Of a stretch of DNA of 64,000 nt, positions 34,200-43,728 are shown piece after piece. The first letter of the stretch is position 1. Each line of letters starts with the position of its first letter. Both the position numbers and the translations under genes were made by a program. The notes under the pieces are model-generated. The model was not told the origin of the DNA, searched no databases, and saw nothing but the letters and a program-made list of their open reading frames with translations. Source of the stretch: Paenibacillus physcomitrellae (GTDB lineage Bacteria; Bacillota; Bacilli; Paenibacillales; Paenibacillaceae); the NCBI RefSeq assembly GCF_002240225.1, contig NZ_CP022584.1, positions 4,244,094 through 4,308,093 on the forward strand, in the 5' to 3' direction.

Positions 34200-35213
34200 G
34201 TGACCAATAGAAACATCACCATAAAGGATGTAGCCAAACAAGCCAATGTTTCGGTTGCAACCGTATCCCGGGTCATCAATGGGCTTGATCGCGTTAGTGA
34301 ATCAACCCGTAAACGGGTACTCAAAATTATTCAGGAATTAAACTTTGTTCCCAACAACATGGCGGCCTCCATGGTCAATAAGAAAACGAATATGATTTCG
34401 GTTGTCGTGCCGGAAATTCAGAATCCCTTTTATACGGCGGTCATCGAGGGGACGGTTGAGGTAGCGAAGCGGGAAGGTTTCTTTACGCTCGTGCTTTCCA
34501 CCAACGGAGATGAAGGCGAAGAAGAAGAATTTCTGGACAGCTTTCTGGGGAAAAACGTCGACGGCATCATTCTGATCGGCAGCCATAAAGAAGCGGAATT
34601 TTATCGGGAAATTCAAAAGCCGACCATACTGGTAGACCGTTATTTTAATGACAGCGGTCACGACGGCGTCATGATTGATAATTACCGAGGCGCTTATGAA
34701 GCGACCAAACATTTTATCGAATATGGCCATGAACGGATTGCGATCATCGACGGCGCTCATGATTTTAATGACGGCAAGGACCGCTTCTGGGGGTATAAGC
34801 AGGCCATGCTGGAGCATGGATTTACGCCTGATCCTACTTATCACAAGCAGGGGAACTGGACGGAAGAGGACGGCTATAAATTTGCTAAGGAGCTGCTGCA
34901 ATCGCATCAGCCGCCAACGGCGATATTTGCTGCGAATAACGTTCTCTGCAAAGGAACCATCCGGGCAATCCGCGACATGAACCTGAAACTGGGGGAGGAT
35001 ATTTCACTAATCGGCTTTGATGAAAATGAGCTGGCGCAGTTCGTGCAGCCCCAGGTCACCGTTGTCCGCAGACCCACGAGGGAAATGGGGGAACAGGCCG
35101 CGGAAATGCTCATCCATAAGATTAAAGGCGGGCAGCTGGAGCCTTCGAAGCCTAAGAAAGTGATTTTGGATGTGGAACTGATGAAATGTGGTTCGGTCAA
35201 GAAACTGAACTAG
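34200..35213 (+). CDS. LacI-family regulator of the CUT2 operon
   Basis: The 337-residue protein has the HTH ITIKDVAKQANVSVATVSRV at residues 6-25, a hinge, and a ribose-binding-like effector domain with typical DRYFNDSGHDGVMIDNYRGAYEA. The GTG start is 5 nt from GGGAGG. It lies upstream of and in line with the CUT2 transporter genes, 267 bp away, and most likely represses them until the substrate is present. RbsR/CcpA-like by overall pattern. Confidence 0.9.
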   Translation: MTNRNITIKDVAKQANVSVATVSRVINGLDRVSESTRKRVLKIIQELNFVPNNMAASMVNKKTNMISVVVPEIQNPFYTAVIEGTVEVAKREGFFTLVLSTNGDEGEEEEFLDSFLGKNVDGIILIGSHKEAEFYREIQKPTILVDRYFNDSGHDGVMIDNYRGAYEATKHFIEYGHERIAIIDGAHDFNDGKDRFWGYKQAMLEHGFTPDPTYHKQGNWTEEDGYKFAKELLQSHQPPTAIFAANNVLCKGTIRAIRDMNLKLGEDISLIGFDENELAQFVQPQVTVVRRPTREMGEQAAEMLIHKIKGGQLEPSKPKKVILDVELMKCGSVKKLN

Positions 35214-35480
35214 AGCAGGAAGGGACCATGATGGCGGACAGCCGATAAGGCGTATGTCTACTATACAAAGCAAACAGCAGGAGAAATAACAGTTTTATTG
35301 AAGCCTTGTTCGCCTATCACGATCCCTTTCCCCTAATTAAATGATTTCCTGTACTCAACTGCACCCCAAGACTTTGATGTATTAACGCTTAGTCTTATTA
35401 AAGCTATCCAAAATCAAGCATACAATCAAACCATTTCTGAAGCCTGCATGATGAAGATGAGGGAAAAGGAGGGGAAGGCC

Positions 35481-36995
35481 ATGCAGCAGCCTGTTTTGAC
35501 AATGGAAGGGATCAGCAAGGAGTTTCCAGGGGTTAAGGCTTTATCCGATGTTCATTTCGAGCTGTATCCAGGTGAGGTCCATGCGCTGATGGGGGAGAAC
35601 GGAGCAGGCAAATCCACGCTGATGAAAATTTTATCCGGCGTATATCCGGCTACCCGCGGGGTTATCAGGCTCAAGGGGAAGGAGGTTCATTTCGGCAATC
35701 CTCTTGACGCTCAGAAGCAGGGGGTCTCGATTATCCATCAGGAGTTTAATTTGTTTGCCAACCTGTCTGCGGCGGAGAACATCTTTATCGACCGCCCGGA
35801 AATCACCGGCAGATTCGGACGGATCGAATGGTCGAACATGTACGATGAAGCGCAGCGGCTTATCGATTCCATCGGAGGAAGCGGCATAGATGTCCGCAAG
35901 GAGGTTCGGCATCTCGGGGTTCACAGCCAGCAGGTTGTGGAAATTGCCAAAGCCTTGTCTTTCCAGGCAGATGTGCTGATTATGGATGAACCTTCGGCCG
36001 CTCTGCCCGAGAACGAGGTGCAGAAAATGTTTGACGTCGTAAAGCTCCTGAAATCGCAAGGGGTTGCGATCGTTTATGTTTCGCACCGGATGAAGGAGAT
36101 CTTTGAAATCGCCGACAAGGTTACGGTGCTTAGGGATGGAAAGAAAATCGATACCCGGAGCATCGGAGAGGTAACGGAACAAATCCTGATTCAAATGATG
36201 GTAGGCAAGGAGGTCAACCAGCTCTACCCGGTTCGGGAGCAGGAGCCGCGCGAGGAGAAAGCGCTGGAGGTCAAGGAATTGTCGCTGGATGATAAACATA
36301 CCGTTTCCTTTGGGCTCAGGAAAGGCGAGATTTTAGGGTTGTTTGGAATCCCGGGTTCCGGTTCCCATACGGTTGCTGAGCGGCTGTTCGGATTGAAACG
36401 GGGTACAGGAGAAATCATGGTCGGAGGGAAACCGGTGCGGATCAATCGTCCAGGCAATGCCAAAGCGCAGAAAATCGCTTACGTTCCGCCGGACCGCCAC
36501 CGCCAAGGGATCATCAAACCGATGTCCATTCGCCAGAATATCTCCATCCCCAACCTCCAAGAGCTGTCCAAAGGCCCGATTCTTGACGGCAGAAAAATGA
36601 TGGAGACAAGCCGCGAGTACATGGAGAAGCTGCGGATCAAAGCGCCGAGTGACCAGCAAAGCGTCGATTACCTCAGCGGAGGCAACCAGCAAAAGGTCGT
36701 AATCGGCAAATGGCTGGCTGCCAAACCGGAAATTCTCATCCTTGAAGAGCCAACGCGGGGCGTGGACGTGGGGGCGAAAGCGGAAATTTACAGCATCATT
36801 CATCAACTGGCGCAGGAGGGCCTCAGCATTCTGCTGATCTCTTCCGAAATGCCTGAGGTGATTGGACTGAGCGACCGCATTCTGGTGCTTTACAAAGGTG
36901 AGGTCGTCCATGAATTCGGCCGCGGAGAAGCTGATCAGGAGCAATTGCTGCAGCGTGCTTCACATCCGCGTTATACGGAAGGAGGCAGCTTATGA
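35481..36995 (+). CDS. CUT2-family ABC transporter ATPase (RbsA/MglA type)
   Basis: The 504-residue protein has two ATPase halves. The first has Walker A GENGAGKSTL and LSGVYPA; the second has the degenerate Walker A GIPGSGSHTVAERL and signature LSGGNQQKVVIGKWL, the usual asymmetric pattern of sugar transporters of this family. AAGGAGGGG lies before the ATG; a longer frame of 11 codons starts at a weaker site. It overlaps the first permease by 4 nt. It powers import of a pentose, hexose or related molecule. Confidence 0.92.
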   Translation: MQQPVLTMEGISKEFPGVKALSDVHFELYPGEVHALMGENGAGKSTLMKILSGVYPATRGVIRLKGKEVHFGNPLDAQKQGVSIIHQEFNLFANLSAAENIFIDRPEITGRFGRIEWSNMYDEAQRLIDSIGGSGIDVRKEVRHLGVHSQQVVEIAKALSFQADVLIMDEPSAALPENEVQKMFDVVKLLKSQGVAIVYVSHRMKEIFEIADKVTVLRDGKKIDTRSIGEVTEQILIQMMVGKEVNQLYPVREQEPREEKALEVKELSLDDKHTVSFGLRKGEILGLFGIPGSGSHTVAERLFGLKRGTGEIMVGGKPVRINRPGNAKAQKIAYVPPDRHRQGIIKPMSIRQNISIPNLQELSKGPILDGRKMMETSREYMEKLRIKAPSDQQSVDYLSGGNQQKVVIGKWLAAKPEILILEEPTRGVDVGAKAEIYSIIHQLAQEGLSILLISSEMPEVIGLSDRILVLYKGEVVHEFGRGEADQEQLLQRASHPRYTEGGSL

Positions 36996-37954
36996 AGCGA
37001 ATCTTCAATATCCATGAGGCGCCGATCATCATTTTTACTCTTGTTGTGATTGTGCTGTTCTCGATTCTTTCCCCGGATTTTTTTCAATTTGACAATGCCT
37101 GGCTGATTCTCGATCAGAACCTTTCTTCCTTTATCGTCGCGATTGGCATGACTATGGTGATTTTGCTGGGCGGGATGGATTTGTCCGTCGGTTCCGTTCT
37201 GGCGCTCACGGCCACCTCGGTCGGCCTGTTTCTAAGCCACGGCTTTCCTCCCTGGCTGGCGGCTTTGCTGGGGGTGTGCATCGGAATTCTGTGCGGGGCG
37301 GTTAACGGTTATTTCATTGCAGTGAGAAAAATCCCCGACATTATTGTAACGCTGGCCACCATGTATATTTTCCGCGGAATCGCGGTAGGCATCAGCGGCG
37401 GTACCTGGATGACCAATTTCCCCGAAGGGTTCCGCTTCTTTGGTCAAGGGAAGCTGGCGGGCGTTTCATTTCCGCTGCTGGTAGCGATTGTGCTTGTGGC
37501 CGTCTTTATTTATCTGATGAAATTTACGCGAAGCGGCAGACGGATCTATGCGATCGGCGGGAATGGGGCGGCTGCGAAGCTGGCCGGCATCAGCGTGGCG
37601 AGGACAAAATTTACCGTTTATGTATGGACGGGAATGCTGGTAGGCATCGCTGCGGTGATTTTTGCCTCCAAGGTGGGAAGCGTGCAGGCCTCGACGGCCG
37701 GCAGCAGCTTGTCTTTTGAGGTGATGGCTGCGGTGCTGATCGGGGGCGGAAGCATTTTTGGCGGTGTCGGGACGGTCGCGGGCACTATGCTGGGCGTTCT
37801 GTTTATGGGCATGGTCAAAAATGGGCTGATCATCTCCAAGGTTTCTCCGTTTTGGGTCGATGCGACCACCGGTTTTCTAATCCTGTTAGCGATTGTAATC
37901 AATACGCTGCAGCGTGTCAGAGAAAGCAAAAGCAAAGAGGGTGATTTGGTATGA
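36992..37954 (+). CDS. CUT2 ABC transporter permease 1
   Basis: A 320-residue RbsC-like permease with about ten helices and the motifs GGMDLSVGSVLALT near residue 58 and GGSIFGGVGTVAGT near residue 250. It starts inside the end of the ATPase gene (ATGA overlap) and overlaps the next permease by 4 nt. The second, non-identical permease suggests a heterodimeric channel, as in YtfT/YjfF or RhaP/RhaQ systems. Confidence 0.92.
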   Translation: MKRIFNIHEAPIIIFTLVVIVLFSILSPDFFQFDNAWLILDQNLSSFIVAIGMTMVILLGGMDLSVGSVLALTATSVGLFLSHGFPPWLAALLGVCIGILCGAVNGYFIAVRKIPDIIVTLATMYIFRGIAVGISGGTWMTNFPEGFRFFGQGKLAGVSFPLLVAIVLVAVFIYLMKFTRSGRRIYAIGGNGAAAKLAGISVARTKFTVYVWTGMLVGIAAVIFASKVGSVQASTAGSSLSFEVMAAVLIGGGSIFGGVGTVAGTMLGVLFMGMVKNGLIISKVSPFWVDATTGFLILLAIVINTLQRVRESKSKEGDLV

Positions 37955-38904
37955 GCGTATGGGTAAGGGCGTTTTCGTTCAAGGAAAATAAATTGCTGGT
38001 TCAGCTTTTGCTGCTGCTCTTCATCATCGTGTTGTTTAGTTTTCTGTCCCCTTATTTCTTATCCTTCACTAATTTCATGAATGTGCTGAACCAGATGGTC
38101 GAGATTGGCCTGATCGCTATTCCGATGACGATGATCGTCATTTCCGGAGCGATGGACCTTTCGGTCGGTTCTATTCTGGGCTTCTCGGCTGTTTGTCTCG
38201 GAATTGCGTTCGAGCACGGTCTGAATATTTGGCTCAGCGTTCTCGTTGCGCTTCTAGCGGGTTTGCTGTGCGGGGCGGTGAACGGCTATCTGATTGCCCG
38301 GCACCGGATGCAGGCCATTGTAGTGACGATCGGTATGCTGGTCATGCTGCGCGGCCTGGTTTATGTCATCAACGAAGGCCGTCCCATCAGCGGTTATCCG
38401 GACGATTTCTATTTCCTGGGCCAGCAATACATCGGCGGCATTCCGTTTAACGCTATTTTTCTGGCTGTCATGTTCCTTCTGGCTAACTTCGTAATGAGGA
38501 AAACGAGATTCAGCACCTACGTATACGGCATAGGCAATAACGAGGAAGCCGTGCATTATTCCGGGGTTTCCGTAATTCGTACACGATTTGTTTTGTTTTT
38601 GCTCAGCGGTTTATTTTCGGCATTGGCGGGTGTTTTCCTGGTGTCGCGTCTGGCAAGCGCGGAAGCGACCTCAGGTACCAATATAGAGCTGGATGTTTTA
38701 ACAGCTACTCTAATAGGCGGAACGCACATTTTTGGAGGGAGGGGCAGTCTTTCGGGAACTTTTGTCGGTTTGCTGATCATCGTCTTTTTGCGAAACGGGC
38801 TTAATCTGCTCGGAGTCTCGGTGCTCTATCAGGCGGTTATATTAGGGGCACTGCTCTTAATCGCCGTAGGGAACAAAAAATTTAACGGGGGGTTAACAGG
38901 ATGA
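37951..38904 (+). CDS. CUT2 ABC transporter permease 2
   Basis: A 317-residue RbsC-like permease with SGAMDLSVGSILGFSA and GGTHIFGGRGSLSGT in the same places as permease 1, so the two are paralogues. Overlaps of 4 nt at both ends show tight coupling. Together they should form the channel for the operon's unknown substrate. Confidence 0.92.
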   Translation: MSVWVRAFSFKENKLLVQLLLLLFIIVLFSFLSPYFLSFTNFMNVLNQMVEIGLIAIPMTMIVISGAMDLSVGSILGFSAVCLGIAFEHGLNIWLSVLVALLAGLLCGAVNGYLIARHRMQAIVVTIGMLVMLRGLVYVINEGRPISGYPDDFYFLGQQYIGGIPFNAIFLAVMFLLANFVMRKTRFSTYVYGIGNNEEAVHYSGVSVIRTRFVLFLLSGLFSALAGVFLVSRLASAEATSGTNIELDVLTATLIGGTHIFGGRGSLSGTFVGLLIIVFLRNGLNLLGVSVLYQAVILGALLLIAVGNKKFNGGLTG

Positions 38905-39941
38905 GAAAAATGGCATTAGCGGTATTGTCAGGGGTATTGGCGTTAAGTTTGGCGGCATGCGGAAATACAGGCGGCAGCGGCGGAAACGCCCAGGCCGGAG
39001 CTAACGGTCAAGAAACCTCGGGCGGGGGATCTAGAACTTATTTCATTAATCCGAAATCCATTGGACCGGCCTATTGGGCCGCCGCCCAAAAAGGAGCCGA
39101 TCAAGCGGCAAAGGACCTGAACGTTAAAGTGGTCTATAACGCGCCTACCGAAGCGGATTCTTCGAAACAAATCAACATGATTCAAGATATGCTGACGCGC
39201 AAGGTGGACGGGATCGGAGTATCCCCTAACGACGCCAAAGCGGTAGGACCTGTGTTCAAGAAGGCAGCCGGACAAAACGTCAAGATTGTAACCTGGGACA
39301 GCGATGCTCCGGATACAGACCGTCAATATTACGTGGCCCCCGATACGGATGAAGCGGTCGGCGAGCTGCTGGCCAAAACGATCGGCGAAGAGATCGGCGG
39401 CAAAGGGCAGGTTGCCTTTATGGTAGCCGGACTCGGCTCGCAGAACCAAATCGCCAAATCAGACGCAGCCAAAGCTTATTTTGCCGCCAACTATCCGGAT
39501 ATTGAGCTGGTAACGACCGTGTCGAGCGACGATGACCAACAGAAAGCATATGCGAATGCACAAAACCTGATCAAAACCTATCCGGATCTAAGAGGCATCA
39601 TCGGCTTTGCCGGCGGAGAGCCGCCAGCGGCTGCTGAAGTGGTGGAGCAGGCCGTCAAAGCCGGAACGCTGAAGCAGGGACAGGTTGCGATTACGGGCAT
39701 TGCGGTTCCGAGTGTTGTGAAGAACTATATCAAAAACGGCACGATCAAAACGGACATTATTTGGGATCCGGGCAAGCTGGCGTACACCACGGTATATGTT
39801 CTGGACCAATTGGCGCAGGGCAAAGAGATCACTGACGGCATGGATATTCCGAATGTCGGCACAGTCAAGGTAGACGGCAGCAACGTATTTATCGGTACGC
39901 TGGAAGTAACGAGCGATAACGTGGACAGTTTTGATTTCTAA
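38901..39941 (+). CDS. CUT2 substrate-binding lipoprotein
   Basis: The 346-residue product has lipobox LAAC (Cys near residue 20), a Gly/Asn-rich spacer and a ribose-binding-like fold from about residue 46 (YFINPKSIGPAYWAAAQKGA). It resembles RhaS/LsrB-like binding proteins more than RbsB. It overlaps the second permease by 4 nt. It fixes the specificity of the importer; aromatic and acidic residues (CDSDAPDTDRQ-like loop) are consistent with a hydroxylated ligand. Confidence 0.9.
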   Translation: MRKMALAVLSGVLALSLAACGNTGGSGGNAQAGANGQETSGGGSRTYFINPKSIGPAYWAAAQKGADQAAKDLNVKVVYNAPTEADSSKQINMIQDMLTRKVDGIGVSPNDAKAVGPVFKKAAGQNVKIVTWDSDAPDTDRQYYVAPDTDEAVGELLAKTIGEEIGGKGQVAFMVAGLGSQNQIAKSDAAKAYFAANYPDIELVTTVSSDDDQQKAYANAQNLIKTYPDLRGIIGFAGGEPPAAAEVVEQAVKAGTLKQGQVAITGIAVPSVVKNYIKNGTIKTDIIWDPGKLAYTTVYVLDQLAQGKEITDGMDIPNVGTVKVDGSNVFIGTLEVTSDNVDSFDF

Positions 39942-39979
39942 ATGGATTTCTATTTTGGCAGCTGAGGGAGAGGTATTTC

Positions 39980-40489
39980 ATGCAGCATAAAGTGGAGCTT
40001 GAGGAGCTGACGCCGGAGGCGTTTGCTCCCTATGGGAAAGTGATTGATCTGCCGACCGGGGCCCCGTCCAAAAGCGGAGAAGGCTGGGACTGCTGGAGTT
40101 ATATTCAAATGCTTGAGGCAGAGGTGCCCATCGGTTTTGGCCTCGTGGTCACCAGGGAGAGAGAGCCGGTCGTTGCCGCTATGGAACGGCACGTCAGCCG
40201 GGAGGAGCTGCTGCTGACCTTTGACCGGGAAATCATTCAGCCTGTCGCTTGCTGCGCGGATATCGACGATCCGGATGAAAGTCCGGACCCGTTAACCACA
40301 AAATGTTTCCGGATCAAACCGGGCCAGGCGATTGTAATCGGCAAGGGAGTTTGGCACAGTCCGGCTTATTCGGCTGAAGGAGTGGCCCGGTATATGTTCG
40401 GGATTGAGAAGAAGCAGGATAAATTTGGGGATGAAATGATTCATCCATGGGTCGACTTTAAAAATAAGGATACCGTCCGGTTCGGCTAG
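39980..40489 (+). CDS. ureidoglycolate lyase-family protein
   Basis: The 169-residue cupin-type protein matches ureidoglycolate lyase (AllA, PF04115): EELTPEAFAPYGKVIDLP at the start, a central ERHVSREELLLTF and C-terminal GVWHSPAYSAEG. AllA releases urea from ureidoglycolate in purine breakdown, but distant members act on other substrates. A GAGAGG SD is 9 nt upstream. It is 38 nt after the binding-protein gene and in the same operon as an M20 deacylase, so an amide or ureide-containing substrate is likely. Confidence 0.85.
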   Translation: MQHKVELEELTPEAFAPYGKVIDLPTGAPSKSGEGWDCWSYIQMLEAEVPIGFGLVVTREREPVVAAMERHVSREELLLTFDREIIQPVACCADIDDPDESPDPLTTKCFRIKPGQAIVIGKGVWHSPAYSAEGVARYMFGIEKKQDKFGDEMIHPWVDFKNKDTVRFG

Positions 40490-40507
40490 GACGGGAAGGA
40501 GCGCAGC

Positions 40508-41818
40508 ATGAATCAGGAACAGCAAATTATGCGTTGGATAGACGGTCATCAGGAGGAAATCATTGATTTTTTACGGCAGCTAATCCGGATTCCCAGCGTG
40601 AATCCTTGGTTTTTTGAGGAGCCGGGTCCCTCGAAGGAAAAGGACCTTCAGGAATTTTTGGCCGGGAAGCTGTCCGGGCTGGGCGCGAGGATCGAGCAGT
40701 GGGAGCCGGTTGCAGACGAGTTGAAGCAATATGAAGGCATGGCGGGTTATTACCCGGGCCGGGATTTTACAGGAAGACCGAATTTGGCTGCGACCTTCGA
40801 TGGGGAAGCGGCAGGCAAGTCCCTGCTGCTGTTTGGCCATATTGATGTCGTCATGGCAGGCAGCAAATGGACGGTCGATCCGTTTGAAGGCCAGATCATC
40901 GACGGGAACATGTACGGCCGGGGCACGGTGGATATGAAGGGCGGCGTGGCGGCGATGATCATGGCCGTTGAGGCCGTGCTGCGCAGCGGCTTTAAGCCCA
41001 AAGGCTCCGTTATTGTAGGGACCGTAGTGGATGAGGAAGCCGGCGGCATGGGGGCGCTTGATTTCATTCATCACGGGTACCGGGCGGATGCCTGCATTTT
41101 GACAGAGCCAACATCCCTTACGATCGCTCCGCTGTGCAGAGGCATTTTATGGGGGAAAATCAAGGTCCAGGGCCGAAGTGGCCATATCGAAATGCCGCAG
41201 GCGGACTGGAAGGACGGCGGAGCGGTGGATGCGATCAAAAAGGCCCGGTATCTGCTTGATGAAATCGACCGCTTGAATGAGGATTGGGCGGTCCGCAAAA
41301 CACATCCTTATTTGTCTATTCCGTGCCAGGTGCATGTAGCGCAGCTGAAGGCAGGGGAATACCCGACTTCGTTCGCCAATGAGGCGGAAATCGTGTTTAA
41401 CGCGCAGTATCTGCCGTCCGAACGCGACGACAAGCTGGTCGGAGGCCATGTGAAAAAGGAATTGATAGATTTCCTGATGCAGGCGGCCCAAGCCGATCCC
41501 TGGCTGAGCGAACATCCGCCTGAAATCGAATGGCTGGTCGATGCCGATTGTGCGGAAACCGATGCCGGACATCCGTTTGTGCAGACCTGTGTGCAGTCCC
41601 TTCAAGCGATCGGCGAATCGGGGAAAATCGAAGGGCTAGGCTTCCATACCGATATGGGCTGGCCCGTTAACGTAGGCATCCCGACCGTCAACTTTGGTCC
41701 CGGCGATCCCAGCCTGGCTCACCACAGCGATGAATTCACGCCGGTGGAGGAAGTGATTCAGGCCGTCAAAATGATTGCCAAAACGATTGTCGACTGGTGC
41801 GGCGTAGAGGAGGCTTAA
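40508..41818 (+). CDS. M20-family metallopeptidase/deacylase (ArgE/DapE type)
   Basis: The 436-residue enzyme has the di-zinc motifs FGHIDVV (near residue 115), GRGTVDMKGG (bridging Asp), VVDEEAGG (general base and ligand Glu) and a final His in PSLAHHSDEF. The middle dimerisation domain is present, as in ArgE, DapE and N-acyl deacylases. AAGGAG precedes the ATG, 18 nt after the lyase-like gene. With the transporter it probably cleaves an N-acyl or N-carbamoyl bond of the imported compound. Confidence 0.9.
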   Translation: MNQEQQIMRWIDGHQEEIIDFLRQLIRIPSVNPWFFEEPGPSKEKDLQEFLAGKLSGLGARIEQWEPVADELKQYEGMAGYYPGRDFTGRPNLAATFDGEAAGKSLLLFGHIDVVMAGSKWTVDPFEGQIIDGNMYGRGTVDMKGGVAAMIMAVEAVLRSGFKPKGSVIVGTVVDEEAGGMGALDFIHHGYRADACILTEPTSLTIAPLCRGILWGKIKVQGRSGHIEMPQADWKDGGAVDAIKKARYLLDEIDRLNEDWAVRKTHPYLSIPCQVHVAQLKAGEYPTSFANEAEIVFNAQYLPSERDDKLVGGHVKKELIDFLMQAAQADPWLSEHPPEIEWLVDADCAETDAGHPFVQTCVQSLQAIGESGKIEGLGFHTDMGWPVNVGIPTVNFGPGDPSLAHHSDEFTPVEEVIQAVKMIAKTIVDWCGVEEA

Positions 41819-41851
41819 CGCCTGCTGCAGGCAGTCGCGCTGGAAGACTGC

Positions 41852-41915
41852 CGAACCCCGTCGGCCGTCGCATGGCCGAGGGTTCTTGATAGAACCGCTG
41901 GTCAGCCGGGTTCTA
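41852..41915 (+). other. alternating stem-loops (attenuator-like) before the amidotransferase gene
   Basis: Four mutually pairing segments lie in order: GAACCC (41853-41858), GGGTTC(T) (41880-41886), AGAACC (41891-41896) and GGTTCT (41909-41914). 1-2 and 3-4 form two hairpins with 21- and 12-nt loops, while 2-3 (loop TGAT) forms an alternative. The last arm ends 8 nt before the AAGGGAG SD. No T-run follows, so translation or RNA-processing control is more likely than termination. Confidence 0.6.
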
Positions 41916-41939
41916 TCCTAAATGAAGGGAGCTGTTGTT

Positions 41940-42671
41940 ATGAAGGTGTTATTTATTGGGGAATCGTGGATCGTTCATATGATTCATACAAAAGGATATG
42001 ACAGCTTTACCTCAACCAAATATGAGGAAGGCGCAACCTATTTGCTAAACTGTTTGCGCAAGGGCGGCATCGACCTTACCTACATGCCGTCGCATGAGGT
42101 GCAGGTGCGGTTCCCGCAATCGCTGGAGGAACTGAAAACCTATGATGCGATTGTGCTGAGCGATGTGGGGGCCAATACGTTCCTGCTGCAGAACTCAACC
42201 TTTTATCAAATGCAGGTTGTACCCAATGCGCTGGAGCTGATCAGGCAGTTTGTTGCCGAAGGAGGCGGCCTGCTGATGGTAGGGGGGTATCTGACTTTTA
42301 TGGGGATCGAAGGGAAAGCCAATTATAAAAATACGGTGCTTGCCGAGGTGCTGCCGGTTGTAATGGAGAACGGGGATGACCGCGCAGAAATGCCAAGCGG
42401 CTTCTCTCCTGCCGCAGCCCGATCCCATCCGCTTGTGGACGGTCTCGGCGACTGGCCGAAGCTGCTCGGTTACAACCGGCTCAAGGCGAAACCGGAGGCC
42501 GAGGAGCTGCTCAGCCACGGGGACGACGCCATTTTGACTGTCGGCACCTTCGGGGCAGGCAAGACGGCGGCTTTCGCCAGCGATTGTTCACCGCATTGGG
42601 GTTCCCTTGAATTTATGGAGTGGGAACATTATCCGGCATTCTGGACAAGGCTCGTCCAATATATTGGCTGA
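41940..42671 (+). CDS. class I glutamine amidotransferase-like protein (PF07090 type)
   Basis: The 243-residue product has a flavodoxin-like GATase fold: VLFIGESWIVHM at the start, DAIVLSDVGANTF near residue 63 and GGGLLMVGGYLTFMG near residue 112. The usual nucleophilic Cys after the glycine run is replaced by Gly/Tyr, so classic glutaminase activity is doubtful. The ATG is 9 nt from AAGGGAG; an upstream ATG in the same frame lies before that SD. Last gene of the CUT2 operon. Confidence 0.82.
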   Translation: MKVLFIGESWIVHMIHTKGYDSFTSTKYEEGATYLLNCLRKGGIDLTYMPSHEVQVRFPQSLEELKTYDAIVLSDVGANTFLLQNSTFYQMQVVPNALELIRQFVAEGGGLLMVGGYLTFMGIEGKANYKNTVLAEVLPVVMENGDDRAEMPSGFSPAAARSHPLVDGLGDWPKLLGYNRLKAKPEAEELLSHGDDAILTVGTFGAGKTAAFASDCSPHWGSLEFMEWEHYPAFWTRLVQYIG

Positions 42672-42712
42672 ATCCGCTCACTTGCCCAGAAGATAAAACA
42701 GCATTCATATTT

Positions 42713-42750
42713 ACGGCAGAATACCGTTAGGTATTCTGCCGTTTGTTTTA
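42713..42750 (+). terminator. rho-independent terminator of the CUT2 operon
   Basis: ACGGCAGAATACC/GGTATTCTGCCGT forms a perfect 13-bp stem with a 4-nt loop and TTGTTTTAT tail. Confidence 0.92.
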
Positions 42751-42768
42751 TCGGCATTATCGGTCTGC

Positions 42769-43692
42769 CTAGGAGTCTTTTGAAGTGTATTTCTCCACCA
42801 TTTTAATCAAATAATCTCGAAATGCCTCAACATAGGTTCTCGGCTCTACGATTTCGAGATTTGTCCCGAAACTCGCTAAAAATTGAAAACCAATATGGTT
42901 ATGAGGAACTTGGATTGTTGCCAATAAATAATCAGAGCTATAATTGTTAATGCTCTTTCGGCCGTATCGTTCAATGAATTGATCTTGGATGGCAGGCGAA
43001 ATCAACGCCTTGACTGTGACCAGCTCCGGTTGATAATTGGCCTCCTGCTTTTGTTCCAACAAATCATCTCTAGGGCTGAACATTTGTTCATCCATATTAA
43101 GACGATTGATCCGAGATAATTTGAACGTTCTATATCTCTTGCGAAGCAAGCAGAATCCTTTCAGATACCAACTCGTTTCGCTAAAATGAAGCTGATAAGG
43201 CTCGACAGTTCTTTTCATCGCAGTGCCATTTTTATCTATATAGTCAAATGAAACTAATCTTCTCTTTAAAATAGCTTCCTGACATGTCTTTAAGGTTTGA
43301 CGAATCTCAGACCGACCTTCCCAATCATAAAAAGACAGCTGCATTAAACCTTTCGGAGCCAATGGACTAATCATGGCTTCTATTTTTTTGATCGTTATTT
43401 CAACTTCTTCACTGATTAGAATTTGTTCCAAGCCGCCGAGCGCAGTCCAGATATTCTCCAAGTCGGAGTTGCTTAAAAGACGTTTATCAATCTTGTATTC
43501 ATCCATAATGCCGTAACCGCCATGAACTCCATTGACCGAATAGATCGGGATGTTTGATAAACTCAAGGTTTCCATATCACGAAGAATCGTTCTTTTGGAA
43601 ACGTTAAATAATTGCGCGAATTCTTTGGTGGAAACGATATTCTTTTTCAGCAAGATCATAATGATCGAAATTAATCTCTCAACTTTTTCCAT
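42769..43692 (-). CDS. WYL-domain transcriptional regulator (YafY type)
   Basis: The 307-residue product has an N-terminal winged helix (VSTKEFAQLFNVSKRTILRDM), a middle WYL domain with SWYLKGFCLLRKRYRTFKLSRI near residue 185, and a C-terminal WCX part. WYL domains bind small ligands or nucleic acid. It is divergent from a VOC/YdeI-like pair, with a perfect dyad between them, so it probably represses those genes and itself. GGGGGAACT-like SD precedes the ATG. Confidence 0.9.
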   Translation of the reverse strand: MEKVERLISIIMILLKKNIVSTKEFAQLFNVSKRTILRDMETLSLSNIPIYSVNGVHGGYGIMDEYKIDKRLLSNSDLENIWTALGGLEQILISEEVEITIKKIEAMISPLAPKGLMQLSFYDWEGRSEIRQTLKTCQEAILKRRLVSFDYIDKNGTAMKRTVEPYQLHFSETSWYLKGFCLLRKRYRTFKLSRINRLNMDEQMFSPRDDLLEQKQEANYQPELVTVKALISPAIQDQFIERYGRKSINNYSSDYLLATIQVPHNHIGFQFLASFGTNLEIVEPRTYVEAFRDYLIKMVEKYTSKDS

Positions 43693-43728
43693 AGTTCCCC
43701 CTCTTTTTTTTCTGCTTCCGTATGAAAC

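Noticed and set aside
41940-42671. active class I glutaminase
   Set aside because: The nucleophilic Cys position after the glycine-rich strand is not Cys, so only a GATase-like fold is claimed.
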